From Nemertoderma westbladi (taxonomy: Eukaryota; Xenacoelomorpha; Nemertodermatida; Nemertodermatidae), in assembly GCA_032718475.1 (NCBI GenBank), contig JAUCBJ010007116.1:1-64000 (forward strand): DNA of 64,000 nucleotides, read 5' to 3'. Positions 1-9,473 of this stretch are shown here, one piece after another (within the stretch, counting starts at the first letter, position 1; each line of letters starts with the position of its first letter). The notes beneath the pieces were generated by a model. The model ran no database searches. It had not been told where the DNA came from and worked only from the letters and a program-made list of their open reading frames with translations. Both the position numbers and the translations under genes were made by a program.

Positions 1-3000
1 TTTCGCACCACACTTTGCACACCTTATGTCAGAGAAACAGGTTCGCCGTTGGTGTCCTTGTCTGAGGCAATTATAACATAACCGCTTATCCCACATGACT
101 TCGCGTCTCTCCGTTAATGATTTCTTTAGAAATTCATCACACCTATTCAAATGGTGGGTCCCGTCACACAGCGCACATTTTGGTTTGATGTTACTTACCT
201 TATTCTGAGTCACATTGTGTACACTTGCTTTGTCTTCGGGCTTTCTCACCTGAATTCTCTTGGGAGACGTAGGAGTAGTTTTTCTTACCTGTTCTCTCCT
301 GTCATTTGTTCGAGACTTGAATTTACTCACCTGATCTTTAGGCATTTTATTCACGTAATAAGATCTATCGGTGTCCTTCCCGCTATCTTCTCCTTGAGAA
401 GTCTGGCTTTCGCCGTCGTCTGTATAACACACTGGTGTTATCTTTCTCCTAGAGACGGGTTTTTCACTTACCTTGTTTTCCGGTGTCTTCTCTCTGGATT
501 GCTTGAGGAGTTGCAATTTCACTTCTCCATCCAAGAATGACATGAGATCAGCCATGGTAGGGTCTCGTCGTTGTTGTTCCATCATATATAGTACTTTCTT
601 ATCCCAGCGTGTGCCTACCCCACCTTTCGGTAAAGTAGAAGCCACAGCTCCAATGACCATAGAACTTTGGTATTCATGAGACTTACCTAACCAATCTAAT
701 TGTCTACAGATCTCTTGAATCTCATCGGAAAACTCTATTATCCCACTGCTGATGAACTTTCTGGGCGCTACTAATTTTGCATATAAATACTTAGTGATAT
801 TATTCCTATTACCATACCTGATGTTTAGTGTGTCCCAAACTTGTCTTAATCCGTCTGGATGTCCAATAAACTTTAACGCCATTAACTTGGGAGATCCTTC
901 CAAGCACTCGATGAGGTATCTAAGTTTCTCTCCATTAGATAGTACCGAGTTCTGTATGTTATCTTTGTAATATTCATTAAAAGGTAACCATTTCATCTCA
1001 TCTCCATTGAACTTGACGATCTCTCCCACCTTCACCGCTTGCCGGGCTTCGGTTCTAGCCATTTGACGCGTAAAACTTTCTTGGGCCATCGTGTTATTTA
1101 ATATCGAATTATCGGTATATAAATTTCTCGGATTATGATCAGTTCTATAGGGAATATCATTATCAACAGGTCCATAATTACCCTTAATAGGGTTCACTAT
1201 AGGAGTTTCTACTTCGCTAGCAGTATAAATGCGTGTAGGCTCCACACCTTGCGCATGAGATACTTCAGACCTAACGGGTTGACACATTGTTACAGGGGGT
1301 GGTGGTATACCCTTTTGTAAATTTACTAATTTATCGCGCTCTAGCGCGATATTTTGCTGCACTTCTTGCAACTCTAACTTACTTTCCCTCACTGTTCCCT
1401 TTAAATGTTGGACAGTCCCTTCCAACTCTCGGACCTGTTGGGAGGAGCGTATCCGATTCTCCTTCATCTCTCCGAGGAGAATATCCATCCCCCGCCGTCT
1501 CTCGTCTACCCAATCAACCGCCGAAACGGGGTCCGCCAACGTCGTAGCGGGCAGACGAGGGACAACGGGCGACAAATTTGGAATATTTCGCTCGGGGTCC
1601 AGGACCTGAACTGTCTCCTGGGCAGTTCTACGGGGCACAGGTAGCTTAGTGCTATGCAGAGCGAATTTATAGGTAGCTTCAGGGAGCACAGGTGTATCTA
1701 TTACCGAAGGGGTGATTTCAAGAACAGGCCTACTTATTTCAGGCTCATCTACTATAGTAGGGAGTCTTTCTATTGTAATTATTTGGTCTGTGGGTTCTGT
1801 ACTCTCTAAGTTGGTGTTATTTAGTTGCCTTCTAACAGCTGGAGGCAAATCAGGCAATTTCTGACGGTGGAATGTTCTTTTACGTCTGCTTAGGCGGGAT
1901 CGATTTCCTCCGCCTTCAGTGTCGGTGGTATCGCCTTCCTCAGATGATGTATAACCTTGTCGTTTGGGAGTAGATCGATTCATCATCTGCATATTACTAG
2001 CTGTTAACTGTTTATTAAAGTTATCTTGCCTCTCTTGAAGATTTTCCAACTCTAGTTGGGTTGTCTCTTCAGATGCCCTCCGTTCTGCTTCTGCCACTGC
2101 TATCTTTCTTTCCGCTTCTGCCGCTGCCGCTTTCCTTTCCGCTTCTACGGCTGCAGCTGCCGCTTTTGCCTCTGCCGCTGCCGCTTTCCTTTCCGCTTCT
2201 ACGGCTGCAGCTGCCGCTTTTGCCTCTGCCGCTGCCGCTTTTATTGCTGCAGCTGCCGCTTTTGCCTCTGCCGCTGCCTCTGCTGCCTTTCTTTCCGCTT
2301 CTGCCGCTGCCACTGCCGCTGCTGCTGTCTTTCTATCTTCTATACGTTTTTTCTTTACTTGTTCTTCTTGAACCTTGGCGATGCGGAGTTGTTCATCGAA
2401 TTTAGCTTGGTTCGCCGCTAACCTATCCACATCAATTGCATCTAACACAAGTTTGGCTCCTTCGCTGTTAGGGCTAAGTCCCTCCAGCCTTCTCCTCAAC
2501 TCGTCATCTCCTAAAAAACGCTGATAGTCTGACAGATAGATGTCAATGGCATCCTTCTTATGCGGTTTCTCTGCCGTCGCTTCACTTTCCACTTGGGAAA
2601 AAGTAGCGTCTGTTGATTCTCCATGGGTTGAGCGCTCCTCCAACTGAGCTTTCCACTGAGCTGCTCCTTGAACCTGGCGACTCACCCGTTGAAACCAAGT
2701 CTTTACGGCAACTTGCAACGACGTGTCTTGTTTTCTTTTAGAAGCCTCCTCAAAGGCGGATAAGATTAGTCTAATCCGCAGAACTCTTTCTCTAACTTGA
2801 TAAAGCAGCTGTCCCTGCTCTTGAGGTCCTTGAGGTTGTTTAAACAGTTGTTTTTCTACTCGCTCCATAGAGCTGAAGAATCCCTGTGCGTATCCGGCTG
2901 CGGACCTCTTCCACACAGCTGGATCGATGGTTTCCTTGGCTACTCCCATCCGGTGTATGTCTTCCCAGGCAGCTTCTGATAAATCAAACGGGAGTCCGGG

Positions 3001-3504
3001 TCCGGGGAAGTTCCATTGCGACTCGACAATAGACTTCAATTCTTCCCTCGTGTATCCCGCATAACTATCTCTAGTTGGTCGTTGACTTCTCGCCCAATCG
3101 ATCTGGTGTTCTTCCACCGCGATCAATAACCTAGTGAGTACGGCTGCAGGAAGGATGAGAAGGGGATCCGTATAAACCGCATCCGTCATCTCTGCTCCGC
3201 GCTCGGGTGTCAGCTCTACAGTATCCTCACTACTGGAGCTGCTGGGCCGCTGAGTAACAAGCTCCTGACTCGCGGGTTGTTGCTGTTCCGCTGCTTCTTG
3301 GTCCCGCTTGACCTGAGCTCGGGTGCCTATGATAGACCTACGATGTTGGACTAGCCTAGGTTCTGTTATTACTACTGGAGGGATGACCTTACTCACAGTG
3401 GGAGGTGAACTGAACTTACGACTAGAGGGTTCTACACCTCTATCTAAGTCGCAGATAGTTACATCTAATAGACTGTCTGACAGGTTCTGCTTAGTATCAG
3501 ACAT
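1..3504 (-). CDS. BEL/Pao retrotransposon Gag (5' part of Gag-Pol), runs off left edge
   Basis: The complement reads open from ATG at 3504 to base 1 (1168 codons, no stop), so the protein continues outside the window. In order I see: a polar N-terminal region; an Ala/Glu/Lys-rich segment, probably coiled coil, at about residues 381-483; a second charged heptad-like segment at about 668-731; a Gag domain of the DUF1759 type at about 823-940 (motifs FNGDEMKWLPF and LIECLEGSPKLMAL); and from about 1110 the Cys/His region CALCDGTHHLNRC, then LCYNCLRQGH and CAKCG. This Cys/His layout, with CxxC knuckles after DUF1759, is what BEL/Pao Gag proteins show just before the protease. It should form the particle that packages element RNA. 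The roughly 820 residues before DUF1759 are unusually long for the family. Protease, RT, RNase H and integrase would lie to the left. Family call is firm; whether the copy is complete is unknown. Confidence 0.85.
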   Translation of the reverse strand, partial: MSDTKQNLSDSLLDVTICDLDRGVEPSSRKFSSPPTVSKVIPPVVITEPRLVQHRRSIIGTRAQVKRDQEAAEQQQPASQELVTQRPSSSSSEDTVELTPERGAEMTDAVYTDPLLILPAAVLTRLLIAVEEHQIDWARSQRPTRDSYAGYTREELKSIVESQWNFPGPGLPFDLSEAAWEDIHRMGVAKETIDPAVWKRSAAGYAQGFFSSMERVEKQLFKQPQGPQEQGQLLYQVRERVLRIRLILSAFEEASKRKQDTSLQVAVKTWFQRVSRQVQGAAQWKAQLEERSTHGESTDATFSQVESEATAEKPHKKDAIDIYLSDYQRFLGDDELRRRLEGLSPNSEGAKLVLDAIDVDRLAANQAKFDEQLRIAKVQEEQVKKKRIEDRKTAAAAVAAAEAERKAAEAAAEAKAAAAAIKAAAAEAKAAAAAVEAERKAAAAEAKAAAAAVEAERKAAAAEAERKIAVAEAERRASEETTQLELENLQERQDNFNKQLTASNMQMMNRSTPKRQGYTSSEEGDTTDTEGGGNRSRLSRRKRTFHRQKLPDLPPAVRRQLNNTNLESTEPTDQIITIERLPTIVDEPEISRPVLEITPSVIDTPVLPEATYKFALHSTKLPVPRRTAQETVQVLDPERNIPNLSPVVPRLPATTLADPVSAVDWVDERRRGMDILLGEMKENRIRSSQQVRELEGTVQHLKGTVRESKLELQEVQQNIALERDKLVNLQKGIPPPPVTMCQPVRSEVSHAQGVEPTRIYTASEVETPIVNPIKGNYGPVDNDIPYRTDHNPRNLYTDNSILNNTMAQESFTRQMARTEARQAVKVGEIVKFNGDEMKWLPFNEYYKDNIQNSVLSNGEKLRYLIECLEGSPKLMALKFIGHPDGLRQVWDTLNIRYGNRNNITKYLYAKLVAPRKFISSGIIEFSDEIQEICRQLDWLGKSHEYQSSMVIGAVASTLPKGGVGTRWDKKVLYMMEQQRRDPTMADLMSFLDGEVKLQLLKQSREKTPENKVSEKPVSRRKITPVCYTDDGESQTSQGEDSGKDTDRSYYVNKMPKDQVSKFKSRTNDRREQVRKTTPTSPKRIQVRKPEDKASVHNVTQNKVSNIKPKCALCDGTHHLNRCDEFLKKSLTERREVMWDKRLCYNCLRQGHQRRTCFSDIRCAKCGAK
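193..474 (-). other. Cluster of five splice-donor-like motifs inside the Gag frame
   Basis: On the coding strand, matches to MAG|GTRAGT occur at 466-474 (AAGGTAAGT), 325-333 (CAGGTGAGT), 283-291 (CAGGTAAGA), 244-252 (CAGGTGAGA) and 193-201 (AAGGTAAGT). All are in the same codon phase and encode K/Q-V-S/R, between DUF1759 and the zinc knuckles. Whether any is used as a donor is unknown; the clustering is seen directly. Confidence 0.5.
2056..2360 (-). repeat. In-frame repeat coding an Ala/Glu/Lys coiled coil in Gag
   Basis: Within the Gag frame a stretch made almost only of GCA/GCG/GCT, GAA/GAG and AAA/AAG codons contains a nearly exact 54-bp (18-codon) duplication, with matching starts at 2129 and 2183. 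It encodes alternating Ala runs and charged pairs, expected to be helical. The plus strand also reads open here in Cys/Phe- or Leu/Pro-rich frames, which are shadows of this composition. Confidence 0.7.
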
Positions 3505-3639
3505 ATTTGTGAGTACAGTTGAATGCCTACTGCTATATTACAGTCTAAGCAAGTCTAGTAATTCAGTATTAACTGCTAGCCTAGTAATTAATTACCGATA
3601 CTGCTACTCAGTGTAGCGTGATATATATAATATATTAAA

Positions 3640-3925
3640 TACCGGTATGCTTATAGTATATATAAGTATTATTACAGACTAGGTTTATCACAGAATACCG
3701 GTATAATTTTAGCACAAATATATATAAATATATAATAGGCCTATCGGGAATACCGGTATACAGCTTACAGTTTGTAGTATATATAATTCTGGACTAGAAT
3801 TAATTACAAGTACCGGTATAATTTCAGCCTAAATTTATAGAAATAAAGATAATAGGCCTATCGTAAATACCGGTATATCAATTATTTTAAATAATTGAAT
3901 TTCTGAACTTTAGGGTTACTTGGTT
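3640..3925. repeat. Phased TACCGGTA palindrome repeat, about 57-bp spacing
   Basis: The self-complementary octamer TACCGGTA starts at 3640, 3696, 3751, 3811 and 3868, spacings of 56, 55, 60 and 57 bp. The sequences between them alternate in type (A-B-A-B), so the longer period is about 115 bp. The B type carries TAATAGGCCTATCG just before the next octamer. It lies immediately upstream of the Gag ATG of the BEL element, so it is probably leader or LTR sequence. Confidence 0.75.
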
Positions 3926-4814
3926 ACTCTACTTACTTTATTACCGTTATTTGAGCAGTAGTCCAACTGATATTGAGACCTAATGGTTATATGGTAGGCC
4001 TACTATTTATAAATCGTTAGATTTGATTTATAATATATATATACCCGTTTTAATGGGTTTTGTCAATGTTTGAAATAAATGTTATTATTTCTGGGGAGTA
4101 ATCACTACACAAAGCGGTGCGCTTTCAGTGAAGTGTTACTTATAGGACACTAAAACAAATAATGCTAATTTACCTAAGTTACTTAATACTACAAATTACG
4201 TACAATTCGGGTGAGATTACAATCTCTAAATAAACATAAAAATTTACAAAACACAAAATACGAATTTTTAGGGTAATTTTACAAGAAGTCTACAAACCAG
4301 CCTAACAAAGGGTTAGAATTCTGGTTATTACAACGGACAGGGTAATGCGGTATTTGAAATAATAAGTAGTAGTAAATACACTGCGTTGTCCAGATAGGAA
4401 AATACCACCGCCTGACGACCTATAGCCGTATCGCTATAGGTTCTACGTTATGTATCACGGAGTGTTCCTACCTAGAAGTTAATAGAGCTAATCGAACGTG
4501 CCTATCAACCACTTTACAACACAAATATAATGCCTACACTAATTACTTTCGGAAAGTACGGTACACTAAACCCTAAATTAGGTACGAGTACTTGTACAAC
4601 AGATAATCAGTAGTTAAATATACTTGAACAGCTAAAAGAACCACGGCATCTGCTGGAGTGACCGATGCACAAAATCACCAGTCTTTACCTACGCCAAGCA
4701 GCCCGTGTAGTACCGGGGTTAATTTAACTATAGCGGTATGTATAACAAACACAATTACTGTAGGAACAAACTTGGGGAATGAATGTTGCGAATAATCGCA
4801 TAAACTCTGAATAA

Positions 4815-5385
4815 TAAATATTACGCTACGCGTACAAACTACTCAAACAAAATGCAGACCGAACACTGACAGACTACTATCAAGCCTAAACAAACTACGG
4901 TATATGCAGACTCCGAAATAATTAGGTAGTATGCGTTCTAACCCAGTAGTACGACTTATTCTTTAATTGGGGGTTTACCTTACAGCATTCGCTGCCCCTA
5001 CTTCCTAACCGTTCTTTATCGGACAAGTGATCTACACACGCTGCAATCCGCTCAGGCCTAATAACAGCCAGACAACTATCCAGCCTACAAATTATCTAAA
5101 TAAAATTATACGCTACCCGTACAGACTTACACAAACAAAGTACAGACTAAACGATGGCAGACTACTCTCAAGCCTAAATAAACTACAGGACATGCAGACT
5201 CCGAAATGATTAGGGAGTATGCGTTCTAACCCAGTAGTACGACTTATTCTTTAGTTGGGGGTTTACCTTACAGCATTCGCTGCCCCTACTTCCTAACCGT
5301 ACTTAATCGGACAGGTGATCTACACACACTGCAATCCGTTCAGACTTAACAGCAATCAGACAACAGCTCAGCCTACAAATTGTCT
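4815..5385. repeat. Tandem duplication, 288-bp period
   Basis: Two adjacent diverged copies of a roughly 288-bp sequence. The landmark ATGCGTTCTAACCCAGTAGT begins at 4931 and again at 5219, followed in both by a nearly identical stretch through the CTGCCCCTACTTCCTAACCG block. Nothing in it is convincingly coding. It sits in the DNA upstream of the BEL Gag gene and may be an LTR or leader repeat, or an independent local duplication. Confidence 0.75.
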
Positions 5386-5564
5386 GTACAATCTGATCAG
5401 GCTTACACGCCTTCTGTTCAATACTGGCCTACAAACAAATAAAACTTGACAGAAATAAGTAAAAATCTCAATAAAAAACCAGGGCTGCAGTCCCTGATTA
5501 ATTATTAAGGCCTACCGGTATATAACTATCAAAATCGAATAATACTAATGTACTTATACGGGAA

Positions 5565-5716
5565 GTACCGGTTAGGACAGTTAGGCCTACGGACCTACAG
5601 AAGTACCGGTTCTGGCAGTTGGACCTACGGACCTACGGCAGTACCGGTTCTGGCAGTTGGGCCTACTGACCTACAGATGTACCGGTTCAGGTTTACCGGT
5701 TGACCGGTACTTTCAA
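5565..5716. repeat. 38-bp minisatellite, about four units
   Basis: GTACCGGTT begins at 5565, 5603, 5641 and 5679, exactly 38 bp apart. Each unit continues with (T)GGCAGTTGG and one or two GACCTACNG words. It reuses the ACCGGT core of the repeat at 3640-3925, so the two may share an origin. Confidence 0.75.
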
Positions 5717-6971
5717 CTTTATTGCTTACTGCAATAAAGAAGCTATATCCTTTAATGTTCGCGCTTTCAGACCTTTGGCAGTTTAACCCGCCAAATTAAG
5801 ATGTCTTCTAGATATTAAATCGCTTTTTAGCCTATGACAAGTATTTGATTCACTACACTAGTCGAAACCAATCTGTGCGCGATCATTCACCCGCTGGATA
5901 TTCCCGGGAGATTGGGTTCGACGGTTTAATTTTATTGCTATGTAAGCCTAATGTATTATTCGACTGACAGTATTATATAATCTCTGACAATATTATTCAC
6001 CTTCGGGAATATTAACAGTTCCTTTAGGACGTGGCGCTTTATCTATATAAACAGAGTTATGACTTAAACTACTCACAACGATATGGCTTAATTATAATTC
6101 ACATATATGGCGCATTCTTTAGGAAATGCTTCTTTAACAGACTCACTCGTACACAATGCTGCACAATACTGCACACTAATCTGCCAATCTTCACTGATTT
6201 TAGTCACATATAAAAGGAACACAGACTGACTCATGTAGGGTCTATCAAATAACATTAGATTCACTTCAAACCACTTTAACATAAGTCACAATCGTTATTG
6301 GTAACCTTTCTCTCTTACCTTCGGTATATCAAGAATATTGGGTGTCGGGGTTATTTCTCGTTATTCCAATATAATAATTCATCAACAAATATAATGAATA
6401 ACCGACAACAAATAACAATATACAGTATCGATTGAGCAGGTAATTTTAGCAGTTTCAGCAGTTATTAAAAGCCGTGTGTCAGCAGTGATTACGAAATTGC
6501 AGTGATTCCATGAGTTAAAGGATATATGTCCTTATAATTAAACCTACTAGTGTTGAGCTAAAAAGCAGAAAGCACAAAACACTACAAAGCCGTTCTTTCG
6601 TGGCTTTGAAAAACTCGTGACTACTGCTCTATACGAGGATACCAACTACCCTTATTCCACGAAGCTCCCGTTCAACACAGAGAAAGAGCAGTGAGATAGG
6701 AAAATTTCAGTTCAGTAGCTCTGTGATAGGTCAAAATCAAGGCTAACTCAAATTCTATTGGGAGATACAAAACAAGGCTATGACGCAACCTTCTTAGGCT
6801 GGTTGGCCGATTAAACAGAGCCCAGATACCTGCGTACAGCAAATCAGCCAATAAGCTGGTAGCTTGCACTATTTTAACTATAGATCCCCTTTAGAGTATT
6901 CTAGCGACCGGGGGGGAACTGGCCAACAAGGCAAACGAATCAGTTATCCCACAAAAGCTTTTACAATATAT
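5717..6971. other. Non-coding AT-rich stretch, no gene recognised
   Basis: About 1.25 kb with only short chance reading frames (60-65 codons on either strand), none resembling a protein I know. No RNA gene or terminal repeat was recognised. It separates the BEL element from the 51-bp minisatellite. Confidence 0.6.
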
Positions 6972-9218
6972 TTTCAGTGGAACAGGTATATAGTACAGTG
7001 GGACACTGGGATAGGTAGCTAGTTTCCGTGGGACAGGTATATAGTAGAGTGGGACACTGTGATAGGTATCTAGTTTCCGTGGGACAGGTATATAGTACAG
7101 TGGGACAGGTATATAGTACAGTGGGACACTGGGATAGGTATATATTTTCAGTGGAACAGGTATATAGTACAGTGGGACACTGGGATAGGTAACTAGTTTC
7201 CGTGGGACAGGTATATAGTAGAGTGGGACACTGTGATAGGTATCTAGTTTCCGTGGGACAGGTATATAGTACCGTGGGACACTGGGATAGGTATATAGTT
7301 TCCGTGGGACAGGTATATAGTACAGTGGGACTCTGGGATAGTTATCTAGTTTCCGTGGGACAGGTATATAGTACAGTGGGACACTGGGATAGGTATATAT
7401 TTTCAGTGGGACAAGTATATAGTACAGTGGGACTCTGGGATAGTTATCTAGTTTCCGTGGGACAGGTATATAGTACAGTGGGACACTGGGATAGGTATCT
7501 AGTTTCCGCGGGAAAGGTATATAGTACAGTGGGATACTGTGATAGGTATCTAGTTTCCGTGGGACAGGTACATAGTACAGGAGGACACTGTGATAGGTAT
7601 CTAGTTTCCGTGGGACAGGTATATAGTACAGTGGGACACTGGGATAGGTATCTAGTTTCCGCGGGACAGGTATATAGTACCGTGGGACACTGTGATAGGT
7701 ATCTAGTTTCCGTGGGACAGGTATATAGTACAGTGGGACACTGTGATAGGTATCTAGTTTCCGTGGGACAGGTATATAGTACCGTGGGACATTGTGATAG
7801 GTATCTAGTTTCCGCGGGACAGGTATATGGTACAGTGGGACACTGTGATAGGTATCTAGTTTCCGTGGGACAGGTATATAGTAGAGTGGGACACTGTGAT
7901 AGGTATCTAGTTTCCGTGGGACAGGTATATAGTACCGTGGGACACTGGGATAGGTATATAGTTTCCGTGGGACAGGTATATAGTACAGTGGGACTCTGGG
8001 ATAGTTATCTAGTTTCCGTGGGACAGGTATATAGTACAGTGGGACACTGGGATATGTGTCTAGTTTCCGCGGGACAGGTATATGGTACAGTGGGACACTG
8101 TGATAGGTATCTAGTTTCCGTGGGACAGGTATATAGTACCGTGGGACACTGTGATATGTGTCTAGTTTCCGTGGGACAGGTATATAGTACCGTGGGACAC
8201 TGTGATAGGTATCTAGTTTCCGTGGGACAGGTATATAGTACCGTGGGACACTGTGATATGTATCTAGTTTCCGTGGGACAGGTATATAGTACAGTGGGAC
8301 ACTGTGATAGGTATCTAGTTTCCGTGGGACAGGTATATAGTACCGTGGGACATTGTGATAGGTATCTAGTTTCCGTGGGACAGGTATATAGTAGAGTGGG
8401 ACACTGTGATAGGTATCTAGTTTTCGTGGGACAGGTATATAGTACCGTGGGACATTGTGATAGATATCTAGTTTCCGGGGGACAGGTATATAGTACAGTG
8501 GGACACTGTGATAGGTATCTAGTTTCCGTGAGACAGGTATATAGTACCGTGGGACATTGTGATAGGTATCTAGTTTCCGTGGGACAGGTATATAGTACAG
8601 TGGGACACTGTGATAGGTATCTAGTTTCCGTGGGACAGGTATATAGTAGAGTGGGACACTGTGATAGGTATCTAGTTTCCGTGGGACAGGTATATAGTAC
8701 AGTGGGACAGGTAAATAGTACAGTGGGACACTGGGATAGGTATCTAGTTTCCGTGGGACAGGTACATAGTACCGTGGGACACTGTGATATGTCTCTAGTT
8801 TCTGTGGGACAGGTATATAGTACCGTGGGACACTATGATATGTCTCTAGTTTCCGTGGGACAGGTATATAGTATAGGGGGACACTGGGATAGGTATTTAG
8901 TTTCCGTGGGACAGGTATATAGTGCAGTGGGACACTGGGATAGGTATATAGTTTCCGTGGGACGGGCACATAGTACAGTGGGACACTGGGATATGTATCT
9001 AGTTTCCGTGGGACAGGTACATAGTACAGTGGGACACTGTGATATGTCTCTAGTTTCCGTGGGACAGGTATATAGTACCGTGGGACACTGTGATATGTCT
9101 CTAGTTTCCGTGGGACAGGTATATAGTATAGGGGGACACTGGGATAGGTATATAGTTTCCGTGGGACAGGTATATAGTACAGTGGGATACTGGGATATGT
9201 ATAGAGTACATTGGGATT
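6972..9218. repeat. 51-bp minisatellite, about 44 units
   Basis: Tandem units of 51 bp made of two related parts: a 21-bp part beginning GTGGGACAGGTATATAGTAC and a 30-bp part beginning GTGGGACACTGTGATAGG. Extra 21-bp parts occur alone near 7087 and 8690, which shows the unit arose by joining smaller repeats. Variants are mainly C/A at the AGTACM position, CTGTG/CTGGG, and GATAGG/GATATG. As 51 is divisible by three and the unit lacks stops in some frames, both strands read open for 700-800 codons (plus-strand unit VGQVYSTVGHCDRYLVS). I take this as a by-product: no signal peptide, no domain, low complexity. Adjoins the TBCE 3' side. Confidence 0.95.
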
Positions 9219-9473
9219 GTAAAATGGGGGTAGTTTGCACGCTTCTAATGTATAAAATCCAAACTTCGTATCTACACGCATAAAATTATCAAGGAATTTG
9301 ACCGACCCGAGCCAAACATTATCATTGTTATGCCAGAATTATTGATGGCCAAACATTGTGTGGGATGGACAGATAGACACTTACTAAACTGCATGCTATG
9401 GTTCACAGACTTTGTGTGTCGTCTCACTGTAATAATGTAATAATACAAATCATTGAGACAGAAATAACAGATT

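Larger units (their letters stand above)
1..5716 (-). mobile_element. BEL/Pao LTR retrotransposon, 5' portion; LTR boundary not resolved
   Basis: The Gag frame defines the element and its orientation. The 2.2 kb upstream of its ATG (3505-5716) has no coding potential and is packed with short direct and palindromic repeats, as LTR or untranslated leader DNA often is. I looked for an LTR end followed by a tRNA-type primer binding site (TGG...) and found none I trust, so the right border is only the end of the repeat-rich DNA. The other LTR would be outside the window. Confidence 0.45.

Noticed and set aside
2056-2421. Plus-strand Cys/Phe-rich and Leu/Pro-rich reading frames of about 115-120 codons
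   Set aside because: They are the complement of the GCN/GAR/AAR codon run in the BEL Gag coiled coil.
3505-5716. A defined LTR with primer binding site for the BEL element
   Set aside because: I found no TG...CA boundary followed by a credible tRNA-complementary sequence, and the partner LTR is outside the window.
6891-9283. Two long reading frames (about 800 codons minus, 690 codons plus) over the 51-bp repeats as repetitive proteins
   Set aside because: Both follow from a stop-free unit whose length is a multiple of three. They overlap completely on opposite strands, have no signal peptide or unique domain, and variation is not biased to synonymous sites as far as I can see.
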